The notes under the pieces were generated by a model, which had not been told where the DNA came from, did no database searches, and saw only the letters and a list, made by a program, of their open reading frames with translations. From the NCBI RefSeq assembly GCF_047263945.1, contig NZ_JBLAVB010000001.1, positions 744,001 to 808,000 on the forward strand: a DNA stretch of 64,000 bases, read 5' to 3'. This DNA is from Rhodospirillum sp047263945. Its GTDB lineage: Bacteria > Pseudomonadota > Alphaproteobacteria > Rhodospirillales > Rhodospirillaceae. A program made the translations under genes and the position numbers. Of this stretch, positions 41,332 through 48,974 are shown one piece after another. Within the stretch, counting starts at the first letter, position 1. Every line of letters begins with the position of its first letter.

Positions 41332-42417
41332 GGGAAGCGCGGGAGTCGCCACCGGCACCCACAACACCTCCTCAATACTCTTCGCCCCCGTACAGAGCAT
41401 CACCAGCCTGTCGACCCCCAAGGCGATTCCCGAACAATCGGGCAGGCCCTGCTCCAGGGCCGCCAGAAAGTCTCCGTCGATGGGATAGCGCTCCCCGTAG
41501 AGGGCTTCCTTCACATCCATGTCGTGGGTGAAGCGCGAGGCCTGTTCCGCGGCATCGGTCAACTCCCCAAAGGCATTGGCCAGTTCCAGACCGCCCACAT
41601 AGACCTCGAAGCGTTCGGCCAGGCGCGGGTCCCTGGGGTCGCGGCGGGAGAGGGCGGCCATGCAGGCGGGATAGGCATGCAGGATGGTCACCCGCTCCCG
41701 CCCCAGCTTGGGCTCCACCCGGTCGAGTACCACCCGGAAGAAGACGTCCTCGAACCGGTCGTGGTCCTGACAGGTCACGCCGATGGCTTCGGCCTGGGCA
41801 CGCAGGGGGCCGGGGGCCGGCTCCATCAGGTTGCCACTTTGGGCAACGCCCGCGTCCAAGGCGGCCATAAGGTCTATGCCCGCATACCGATCCAAGGCAT
41901 CGGCCACGGTCAGGCGCTCCCAGGGCACGAAGGGGTCGATGGCGACTCCGTCCCAGTGCAGCAGCTCAGCCCCGGCGGCTCGGGCAGACAAGCGGACCAG
42001 TTCCTCGGTCTCGGTCATCATCCCCTCAAGCGGCAAGCCCACGCGATACCATTCCACCATCGTGAATTCCGGATGGTGGGTCGGTCCCCGCTCGCCATTG
42101 CGGAACACCCGGGCGATCTGGAAGATGTCCGTCTCTCCCGCCGCCAAAAGCTTCTTCATGGCGAATTCGGGGGAGGTATGGAGCATCAGGGTCCGCCCCT
42201 CTTCCTCGAAGGGCTCCAAAAGCTCGGTTTTAAAGGCTTTCAGGTGTGGCTCCAGGCCCGGGCTGATCTGCAGGGCGGGGGTTTCCACCTCAATGCAGCC
42301 CAAGCTCTCCAGGAAAGTCCGGATGGCGCGGATGATGGCACCCCGGGCCCGCAGGGTCGGCCGCTTTGCCGCAAGACGGTCCGGATGGAACCAGAGGGGT
42401 TGGACGGGGGGACGCAT
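41320..42417 (-). CDS. epmA: EF-P lysine aminoacylase EpmA (PoxA/GenX)
   Basis: 365 residues of the short LysRS-like family without anticodon domain. FHPDRLAAKRPTLRARG, TPALQISPGLEPHLKAF, TSPEFAMKKLLA, FRNGERGPTHHPEFTMVEWY and GIALGVDRLVML are class II synthetase motifs 1-3. EpmA adds beta-lysine or lysine to a Lys of EF-P. ATG 42417 is preferred over GTG 42429, whose Shine-Dalgarno would overlap it. The gene is divergent from efp across 99 bases, supporting the call; no epmB is in the window. Confidence 0.94.
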   Translation of the reverse strand: MRPPVQPLWFHPDRLAAKRPTLRARGAIIRAIRTFLESLGCIEVETPALQISPGLEPHLKAFKTELLEPFEEEGRTLMLHTSPEFAMKKLLAAGETDIFQIARVFRNGERGPTHHPEFTMVEWYRVGLPLEGMMTETEELVRLSARAAGAELLHWDGVAIDPFVPWERLTVADALDRYAGIDLMAALDAGVAQSGNLMEPAPGPLRAQAEAIGVTCQDHDRFEDVFFRVVLDRVEPKLGRERVTILHAYPACMAALSRRDPRDPRLAERFEVYVGGLELANAFGELTDAAEQASRFTHDMDVKEALYGERYPIDGDFLAALEQGLPDCSGIALGVDRLVMLCTGAKSIEEVLWVPVATPALPSSR

Positions 42418-42516
42418 GGTTGGGTACACTCCGCTTCAAGGCCAGTTGCCAGCGCTGGGGAAGCCTGATAGGTTCCGGGCCTTCCGAAACGCAAGAGATT
42501 TATTTGGGATCTCCCC

Positions 42517-43080
42517 ATGAAAATGAATGCCAACCTGATCCGGCCCGGAATGGTGCTGGAGCACCAGGGTAAGAAGTGGTCCGTCCTGAAGCATCAGATT
42601 GTCCAGCCCGGCAAGGGCGGCGCCTTTATCCAGGTGGAAATGCGCGATCTGGACGCCGGGAACAAGACCAACGAACGCTGGCGCACCCAGGATACCGTGG
42701 AGCGCCTTGAAGTCCGTTCACATGACTGCCAATACCTGTTCAAGGACGATAGCGGCTTCACCTTCATGGATACCGAGACCTTCGACCAGTTCACCATGCA
42801 TGCCGACTTGCTGGGTGAGCAGGCCGCTTTCCTGCAGGAAAGCATGGAGGTGACCGTGTCCTTCATCGAAGGCGTACCCGTATCCCTGGAGCTGCCCTCC
42901 CAGGTCATCCTGGAAGTGGTCGAGGCAGATGCCGTGGTGAAGGGGCAGACGGCCTCTTCCTCCTACAAGCCGGGTATCCTGGAGAATGGCCTGAAGGTCA
43001 TGATCCCCCCCTTCATCGGGGCCGGGACCAAGATCGTCGTGTCCACCGTTGATTGCAGCTACATTGAGCGCGCCAAGTAA
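42517..43080 (+). CDS. efp: Elongation factor P
   Basis: 187 residues, three beta-barrel domains as in EF-P. The modifiable Lys is in QPGKGGAF (Lys33 from this start). The C-terminal end SSSYKPGILENGLKVMIPPFIGAGTKIVV-type region carries the family signature. EF-P relieves ribosome stalling at polyproline stretches. Several proline-rich proteins lie in this window, notably the OmpA-like protein at 44370. A second ATG two codons later is possible. Confidence 0.97.
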   Translation: MKMNANLIRPGMVLEHQGKKWSVLKHQIVQPGKGGAFIQVEMRDLDAGNKTNERWRTQDTVERLEVRSHDCQYLFKDDSGFTFMDTETFDQFTMHADLLGEQAAFLQESMEVTVSFIEGVPVSLELPSQVILEVVEADAVVKGQTASSSYKPGILENGLKVMIPPFIGAGTKIVVSTVDCSYIERAK

Positions 43081-43110
43081 CCCTGGGGGTTCGCGCCGTT
43101 GGACGCCAAA

Positions 43111-43150
43111 GCGCCCCCCGTGGATCCCATCTGCGGGGGGCGTCGTTTTC
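43111..43150 (+). terminator. Rho-independent terminator of efp
   Basis: Stem CGCCCCCCG (43112-43120) with CGGGGGGCG (43134-43142), 13-base loop, followed by TCGTTTTC. It is 31 bases after the efp stop. Confidence 0.85.
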
Positions 43151-43223
43151 CGACGAACACCATGTCTCATGCCTATCGGGGCCTTAAGCCCACCTATGCC
43201 CACCTAAGAAGGAAAAACCGGCC

Positions 43224-44042
43224 ATGGCCATCCGCTCAGCCACCATGAATGTCATGATCGGCGCCGCCAAAAAAGCCGCCCGCGGTCTGGTCCGCGACTT
43301 CGGAGAACTGGAAAACCTCCAGGTGTCGAAGAAGGGACCGAGCGACTTCGTGTCTGCGGCCGATATTCGCGCCGAACAGGTCATCAAGGCCGAACTCATG
43401 AAAGCCCGGCCCAAATTCTCCTTCATGATGGAGGAAAGCGGCACCGAGGAACGGGAAGACACCAAGCGCCGCTGGATCGTCGATCCCTTGGACGGCACCA
43501 CCAATTTCCTGCACGGCATCCCCCATTTCGCCATCTCCATGGCCCTGGAGGAATTCGACGAAATCACAGCCGCCCTCGTCTACAATCCCGTCCTGGACGA
43601 GTTGTACACCGCTGAAAAGGGGGGCGGGGCCTTCATGAATGACCGGCGGTTGCGCGTTTCAGGCCGCAGAGAGTTGTCCGACAGCCTGTTCGCTACGGGT
43701 ATCCCCTTCCAGGGCAAGGGCGGTCACGCCCGGTTCGTGACCCAGCTCGCCGCTGTCATGGCCAAAACCTCTGGCGTGCGACGCATTGGCGCTGCGGCTC
43801 TGGACCTGGCCTATGTCGCTTCCGGCCGGGTTGACGGCTACTGGGAAGAAGGCTTGAGCCCCTGGGATTGCGCCGCCGGCATCTTGCTGGTCCGCGAAGC
43901 TGGAGGCTACGTCACCACACCGGACGAAGTCGGCAACCCCGTACACAAAGGCAATGTGGTTGCAGCCAATACGCATCTCCACCCCCAACTCATGGAACTC
44001 ATCCGCACCACCAAAGAAGCGGAAGCCGTTCAAGGCGCATGA
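43224..44042 (+). CDS. suhB: Inositol monophosphatase family protein, SuhB-like
   Basis: 272 residues. Metal-binding motifs: MMEESG (about 68-73), WIVDPLDGTTNFLHG (84-98, Asp87 and Asp90) and WDCAAGILLVREAGG (about 214-228). It should hydrolyse inositol phosphate or related sugar phosphates; SuhB proteins also bind RNA polymerase in some bacteria. AGGAAAAACCGGCC lies before the ATG. It is separated from efp by a terminator. Confidence 0.94.
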   Translation: MAIRSATMNVMIGAAKKAARGLVRDFGELENLQVSKKGPSDFVSAADIRAEQVIKAELMKARPKFSFMMEESGTEEREDTKRRWIVDPLDGTTNFLHGIPHFAISMALEEFDEITAALVYNPVLDELYTAEKGGGAFMNDRRLRVSGRRELSDSLFATGIPFQGKGGHARFVTQLAAVMAKTSGVRRIGAAALDLAYVASGRVDGYWEEGLSPWDCAAGILLVREAGGYVTTPDEVGNPVHKGNVVAANTHLHPQLMELIRTTKEAEAVQGA

Positions 44043-44369
44043 ACTCCGTTCCCCTCTTCAAGAGCATTGAGCGGAAAAGTGGGGGCCGCAGGGAAGGCGG
44101 AGCGGACAACCGGTTTTCCGCTCCACGTGATGCTTCAACCCTATGAGTCTCGATCAAATGATCCGCCCTCAATCGATTCCGATTTAGGGCGGATTGAGCT
44201 AGGTGGCCGCCGGCCTTGCCGCATTGCCTCGTCATGGTATAGTGCCCTCCCATGGATCGCGGGGCCAAGGCGACCACGCCACCGCAGCCAAGGTAGTTCA
44301 CGGGCGTTGGGTGGCAAAACGGTATTCCCCTGCATATCCGACGCTTTAACATATCCGGGAGGTTCGTCC
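44043..44369. other. Intergenic region with one inverted repeat
   Basis: 327 bases with no convincing gene. GAGCGGAAAA (44069-44078) and TTTTCCGCTC (44114-44123) form an inverted repeat just after suhB and may help end its transcript. The rest presumably carries the promoter of the OmpA-like gene; I assign no boxes. Confidence 0.5.
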
Positions 44370-45722
44370 ATGGGGCGTCAGGCTCGCCAAACCCACCGTG
44401 TCCCGTCTGTCCGGGGACTTTATCCTGCAGTCGGCACCTTGCTGCTCTTGGCGGGGTCCATTTCCACGGGTATGGCTCAAGGGTATACCTACGCGGGAAC
44501 GTCGAATAACGCTGACCCTTATGCTTACCTGTCAGATCTTGCTGAAAACTCCTCCTCCGGCGTGATCGTGAACAATGCGGGCATGAACGATGGGCTGCTG
44601 ATGCCCAACGGCACCTACCCCCGGTCCTATGGCCCAACCCTGGTCATCGGCGGCGGTGCCCTGGCGGGGAAATCTCCGGTCGACGCCATGGGCAACCCCG
44701 TGTCCCGTTCCTATTTACCTGGCGGCACCGTCGGCAGAGGGGCGCCCATGGCAGCCCTTCCTCCCAGAACGTCCGAACCGAAGGCGCCCGCCCCCAGCCG
44801 TCCGGCTGCTGTTCCCGTGGAACGCACCGAAAGCCGCCCCGCCCCCATGCGCGCCGCGACGGTCGAACCGAGCCGTATCACCGTACCCGACCCAGAACCC
44901 GTCCAGGCAGAACCCAAACGCATCCCCAAACCACCGACCAAGACTGCGGTCATTGAGCCCCCGCCCCCCTCACCCGTCGTCCAAGAGGCACCGGCCAAAG
45001 CCAAGCCTGAGGTCGAGGAGGTAAAGGTGGTTGAAGCTCCCAAGGCCGCCCCTCCGGTTCGCCTCAGCAGCGGACAGGGTCCGATCCGGTTGAGCGCGGG
45101 CGTAGGCCCCATTCGCGTCCCCGAGGAGAGTGCCGCCCCCCGGAAACAAGCCGCTCCGGCGCCAAAATCCGGTCCCGTCAAACCTGCGCCCCCGAAACCT
45201 ACGGTGGCCGATGCAGAGCCGGTAAAAACGGCTCCGGTCCGGACTCCGCCGATCCAAACGGCGGCGGCTCCGGCACCGGCCACTCCGCCGCCTCCACCAC
45301 CCGTCACCCAGACGCCCGCAGCGCCTGCCACCTCGGTACCCCAGCCAGCGGCAGCGTCGCAAGCCGCCTCGGATCCCCAGGTGGCCGCGCGAACGGCGCC
45401 GGTCGTGCAAACAGACGGAGTCGTCTCCCTGTCCTTCGCTGAAGGGACACCGGACCTGCCACCTGATTCGGAAGACAGACTGAAGCGGATCGTGAAGCTC
45501 TTTTCCAAAGATGCAGGTCAGCGCATCCGAATATTGGCCTACGCGAACGATGCAGAGGGCACGAGCAATCAGGCCAAACGCCTTTCCCTGACCCGGGCAT
45601 TGAACGTGCGTGCTTATCTGATGGAGCAGGGGATACGCAGCCCCAACATAGAGGTGCGGGCCATGGGCAGCCAGGGCGCAGGTGCCAATCCGGACAGGGT
45701 CGATATCAGTGTGACGCCCTAG
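44370..45722 (+). CDS. Secreted proline-rich protein with C-terminal OmpA domain
   Basis: 450 residues. ATG 44370 has GGGAGG 7 bases upstream; the open frame extends further but lacks a better site. A signal peptide ends near SISTGMAQG (about residue 36). A middle region (about 130-340) is very rich in Pro, Ala and Lys, which should span the periplasm. The C-terminal ~110 residues (FAEGTPDLPPDSEDRLKRIV, ANDAEGTSNQAKRLSLTRALNVRAYL, DRVDISVTP) are an OmpA-like peptidoglycan-binding domain. It precedes the MotA-like and MotB-like genes and probably acts with them in the envelope. Confidence 0.88.
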   Translation: MGRQARQTHRVPSVRGLYPAVGTLLLLAGSISTGMAQGYTYAGTSNNADPYAYLSDLAENSSSGVIVNNAGMNDGLLMPNGTYPRSYGPTLVIGGGALAGKSPVDAMGNPVSRSYLPGGTVGRGAPMAALPPRTSEPKAPAPSRPAAVPVERTESRPAPMRAATVEPSRITVPDPEPVQAEPKRIPKPPTKTAVIEPPPPSPVVQEAPAKAKPEVEEVKVVEAPKAAPPVRLSSGQGPIRLSAGVGPIRVPEESAAPRKQAAPAPKSGPVKPAPPKPTVADAEPVKTAPVRTPPIQTAAAPAPATPPPPPPVTQTPAAPATSVPQPAAASQAASDPQVAARTAPVVQTDGVVSLSFAEGTPDLPPDSEDRLKRIVKLFSKDAGQRIRILAYANDAEGTSNQAKRLSLTRALNVRAYLMEQGIRSPNIEVRAMGSQGAGANPDRVDISVTP

Positions 45723-46013
45723 ACTGTCTCTGGCACAGATCAGCCCAACCTTGGTCGCGGACTGCTCTCCGCCATTTGTGTGATGGATCAAGCTCGTGGG
45801 ACATTCGTATCAGATCCTACCTTCTTTCCAGTCCCTCCTCAGGGTCAGGGACGGGACGATTCCCGTTGAACCACCAGCGTCCACGACTGCAGTCCGGGGA
45901 AAGACTTCCCCATATGAAGACCCGACACTGCGACGAGGCCCGATTGTTTCAAGGGGGATGCCCCCCGCCATCCGGACCTTTCCCTCTCGGTTCCAATCAA
46001 CGAGTTTCGCCCC

Positions 46014-47201
46014 ATGAGACGCCCCCGCCGTTTTTTGCTCCGCATGGCCATCTTCCTCGCCGCCGTGGGCGCGGTGGTTGCCGCCCTTGCTCCAACCATG
46101 GCCGAGTTTTTCCTCTCGAACCCTCCCTTGAACGGGTTGATCTTGGGGGTCGCCCTTGTCGGCATCCTGCTGAACTTCCGACATGTGACGAGCTTGGAGC
46201 CTGAGGTGCGTTGGTTGACCGAGTTCAGCCAGGGCCGTGCTGCGGTGGATTCGAAGGCCATGCCCCGTTTGCTTGCTCCCATGGCCACCATGCTCTCCGA
46301 CCACAAGGAACGGGGCCGCGACCGGGGAGACCGGGGGCACTTGACCCTCTCGGCAACCGCATCCCGCAGCCTGTTGGACGGCATTGCTGCCCGACTGGAT
46401 GAAAACCGGGAAACCTCCCGCTATTTCGTCGGCCTATCGGTTTTCCTGGGGCTGCTGGGAACCTTCTGGGGCCTGCTGGATACGGTGGGCTCCATCGCCA
46501 ATGTCATTGGCGACCTGTCCATTTCCGGAGATAACATCGGCACGGTCTTTTCGGACCTGAAGAGCGGTCTTCAGGCCCCGCTTTCTGGCATGGGCACGGC
46601 CTTTTCCTCCTCTCTTTTCGGTCTTTCAGGCTCTTTGATCCTGGGCTTCCTGGACCTCCAGGCGGGTCAGGCCCAAAACGCCTTCTTCAACGGGCTAGAG
46701 GATTGGCTTTCTGACCGTACCAAGCTTGGGTCCAGCTCAAACCTGGGAGATGGAGACCAATCGGTCCCCGCCTACATTCAAGCGCTTCTGGAGAAAACGG
46801 CGGATAGCCTGGACGACCTGCAGCGGACCATTGCCCGGGGCGAGGAAAGCAACCAGACCAATGTTTCCCAGGTCCGGGAAATGGCCGAGACCATGGCCGT
46901 GCTGGCTGACCAGATGCGCACGGAGCAGGCTGTTCTGTTGAAACTAGCCGAAACCCAGGCGGACCTGCGCCCCGTTCTGCGAGACCTGTCCGAAGGCTTG
47001 GCCAAGGGCGGCCCAGCCAAGAGCGATGACCCCACGCCCACCCACATCCGCAACATGGACGCTGCCGTGACCTATATCGCCAACCAGATGGTTCAAGGCC
47101 GGGAACAGTTGCTGAAGGAGTTGCGGGCCGAGATCAAGCTTCTCGCGCGCACCATAGCGGCCACGTCCAACCAGCAACAGCCGCCTCGCGGCGAGCGCTG
47201 A
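46014..47201 (+). CDS. MotA/TolQ/ExbB-like membrane protein
   Basis: 395 residues. Two N-terminal helices (about 8-28 and 36-55), a cytoplasmic segment with ATASRSLLDGIAARLDENRETSRYFVGLSVFLGLLGTFWGLL leading into helix 3 (split here only for description; about 138-160), and helix 4 near 200-220 (GTAFSSSLFGLSGSLILGFLDL). This is the MotA/TolQ proton-channel core. A long helical, polar C-terminus (about 230-395) follows. With the MotB-like partner 16 bases downstream it should form a proton-driven inner-membrane motor, not flagellar as no other motility genes are near. The pair is common in alphaproteobacteria. Confidence 0.85.
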   Translation: MRRPRRFLLRMAIFLAAVGAVVAALAPTMAEFFLSNPPLNGLILGVALVGILLNFRHVTSLEPEVRWLTEFSQGRAAVDSKAMPRLLAPMATMLSDHKERGRDRGDRGHLTLSATASRSLLDGIAARLDENRETSRYFVGLSVFLGLLGTFWGLLDTVGSIANVIGDLSISGDNIGTVFSDLKSGLQAPLSGMGTAFSSSLFGLSGSLILGFLDLQAGQAQNAFFNGLEDWLSDRTKLGSSSNLGDGDQSVPAYIQALLEKTADSLDDLQRTIARGEESNQTNVSQVREMAETMAVLADQMRTEQAVLLKLAETQADLRPVLRDLSEGLAKGGPAKSDDPTPTHIRNMDAAVTYIANQMVQGREQLLKELRAEIKLLARTIAATSNQQQPPRGER

Positions 47202-47217
47202 GCGGGGGCCCGGAACA

Positions 47218-48345
47218 ATGGCCGGACTTTCCCGCAGGCGCCGCGCTGCTTTCGACATTTGGCCGGGGTTCGTCGATGCTCTGGCTACCCTGCTGATCAT
47301 CATTATTTTCGTGTTGATGGTCTTCGTGCTGGCCCAGTTCTTCCTGGGCCAAGCCCTCTCTGGACGGGAGGCCGCACTGGACAGGCTGACGCGCCAGCTT
47401 TCAGAAATGGCCGACATGCTCTCCCTTGAGCGTCAGGCCAACGATGACTTACGCCTTTCCCTCTCCCAACTCTCCGGCCAGCTTCAGGATGCCAATGCCC
47501 GTGCCGAGGCCATGGCGGCCCAGCTGCGAGACGCCAAGGACACGGCATTCGAGAACGACCAACTCCGCGACCGCTTGGCGTCCGTTGCCAAGCTCGAGCA
47601 GGACGTCGCAGCTCTTAAGGCCCTTCGGGACGAACTGGAGAAACAGGTCAAGGAGATGGGCGCAAAACTGGCCGAGAAGGAAGGCCAAATCGCCGATGAG
47701 CGGAAAATTTCCGACGAAGCCAGAGCCCATGCGGCCCTTCTCAATGCCCAGCTCGAACAATTACGGAACCAGCTTGCCGCCCTGCAAGACGCCCTGGATG
47801 CCAGTGAGGCCCGCGCGGCCGAGCAGGACGTCACCATCGCCGACCTGGGCAAGCGCCTGAATGCAGCGCTCGCCGAGAAGGTGCAGGAGTTGCGACGCTA
47901 TCGGTCGGAGTTCTTTGGCCGTCTGCGGGAGGTCCTGGGCAACAGGGAGGACATCCGGGTTGTCGGTGACCGCTTCGTCTTCCAGTCTGAGGTTCTATTC
48001 CCCAGTGGATCGGACCAGCTACAACCCGCAGGCGCGAGCACCCTTGCCAGCTTGGCCCAGACTCTGATTGAACTGGCCAAGGAGATTCCCGATGACGTGG
48101 ACTGGATCCTGCGCGTTGATGGCCATACGGACAAGCGCCCCATTTACACCTCCGACTTCAAATCCAACTGGGAACTCTCGGCAGCCCGGGCCATTTCCGT
48201 GGTCAAATATCTGATCGAACAGGGTGTCCCTCCCAACCGCTTGGCAGCGGCTGGTTTTGGCGAATATCAACCCATTGACCCAGGCGACGACGAAGCTGCA
48301 CTTGCGCGCAATCGACGCATTGAAATGAAACTCGACCAACGGTGA
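47218..48345 (+). CDS. MotB-like protein with coiled coil and OmpA domain
   Basis: 375 residues. A single membrane helix (about 18-45) starts with FDIWPGFVDALATLL, where Asp20 fits the proton-carrying Asp of MotB/TolR. A long coiled coil (about 50-225, heptad Leu, Ala, Glu, Gln) leads to a C-terminal OmpA/MotB peptidoglycan-binding domain (about 245-375: FPSGSDQLQPAG, VDGHTDKRPI, ELSAARAISVVKYL, RNRRIEMKL). It is cotranscribed with the MotA-like gene. The coiled coil is much longer than in flagellar MotB. Confidence 0.9.
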   Translation: MAGLSRRRRAAFDIWPGFVDALATLLIIIIFVLMVFVLAQFFLGQALSGREAALDRLTRQLSEMADMLSLERQANDDLRLSLSQLSGQLQDANARAEAMAAQLRDAKDTAFENDQLRDRLASVAKLEQDVAALKALRDELEKQVKEMGAKLAEKEGQIADERKISDEARAHAALLNAQLEQLRNQLAALQDALDASEARAAEQDVTIADLGKRLNAALAEKVQELRRYRSEFFGRLREVLGNREDIRVVGDRFVFQSEVLFPSGSDQLQPAGASTLASLAQTLIELAKEIPDDVDWILRVDGHTDKRPIYTSDFKSNWELSAARAISVVKYLIEQGVPPNRLAAAGFGEYQPIDPGDDEAALARNRRIEMKLDQR

Positions 48346-48435
48346 GGGTGGAGGTTTGAAAAAACCCCCTATTTCCCTTGCACCCCCCCAACCCGTTCTG
48401 TATAAGAGCCGCTCGTTTCGCGGGAGATTTAGGCG

Positions 48436-48654
48436 ATGAAGAAGGACATTCACCCGGATTATCACGAGATCACTGTCGTGATGACCGATGGCAGCGAGTT
48501 TACCACTCGTTCTACTTACAAAGGCGAAAGCCTGCGCCTGGACATTGATCCGAAGTCGCATCCGGCTTGGACCGGCGTTCACCGTCTGATCGACAGCGGC
48601 GGACAGCTTGCCAAGTTCAACAAGAAGTTCGCTGGCTTTGGTATGAAAAAGTAG
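48436..48654 (+). CDS. rpmE: 50S ribosomal protein L31
   Basis: 72 residues beginning MKKDIHPDYHEITVVMTDG and ending FGMKK. It is the Cys-free form, without the CxxC zinc pair of the zinc-binding type. A strong terminator follows at 48683. It lies 90 bases after the MotB-like gene. Confidence 0.96.
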   Translation: MKKDIHPDYHEITVVMTDGSEFTTRSTYKGESLRLDIDPKSHPAWTGVHRLIDSGGQLAKFNKKFAGFGMKK

Positions 48655-48682
48655 TCAGCGGATTTGAGACTGGATTAGTCAG

Positions 48683-48717
48683 AAACGGCGGCCCCTTGGG
48701 GTCGCCGTTTTCATTTT
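48683..48717 (+). terminator. Rho-independent terminator of rpmE
   Basis: AACGGCGGCCCC-TTGG-GGTCGCCGTT followed by TTCATTTTT, 29 bases after the rpmE stop. Confidence 0.92.
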
Positions 48718-48722
48718 TACCC

Positions 48723-48846
48723 TAGAGAGAAACGGGATCAGCTTGAGTCAAGCTGGCCCCGTTTCACTCTCATTCTATAAGTTTTAGAGTATCTTCGAGG
48801 CCAAGTTTGCTCGCGAAGCAACCCAACTTGATCTCGGAATACTCTA
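48723..48846. repeat. R1 repeat copy 3
   Basis: Nearly identical to copy 2 at 21413 in sequence, order and spacing: palindrome 48723-48770 (arms AGAGAGAAACGGG and CCCGTTTCACTCT), linker CATTCTATAAGTTT, palindrome 48785-48846 (TAGAGTAT to ATACTCTA). It lies between the rpmE terminator and the cyclase promoter region. Confidence 0.93.
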
Positions 48847-48974
48847 GACAAAAGTGACGTTCGATTGGGTTGCACGACTTGCTTTTTTCAACTTATGAAA
48901 ACAATCATTATTCAGTTGGAATTAACCAACAGACCACCAAACATGCTATAGGATGAGCTCTTCAAGGAGCCAAG

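Noticed and set aside
46014..48345. MotA-like and MotB-like pair as a Zorya antiphage system (ZorA/ZorB)
   Set aside because: No zorC, zorD or zorE helicase/nuclease genes follow; rpmE and a terminator come next, and similar pairs occur as core genes in alphaproteobacteria.
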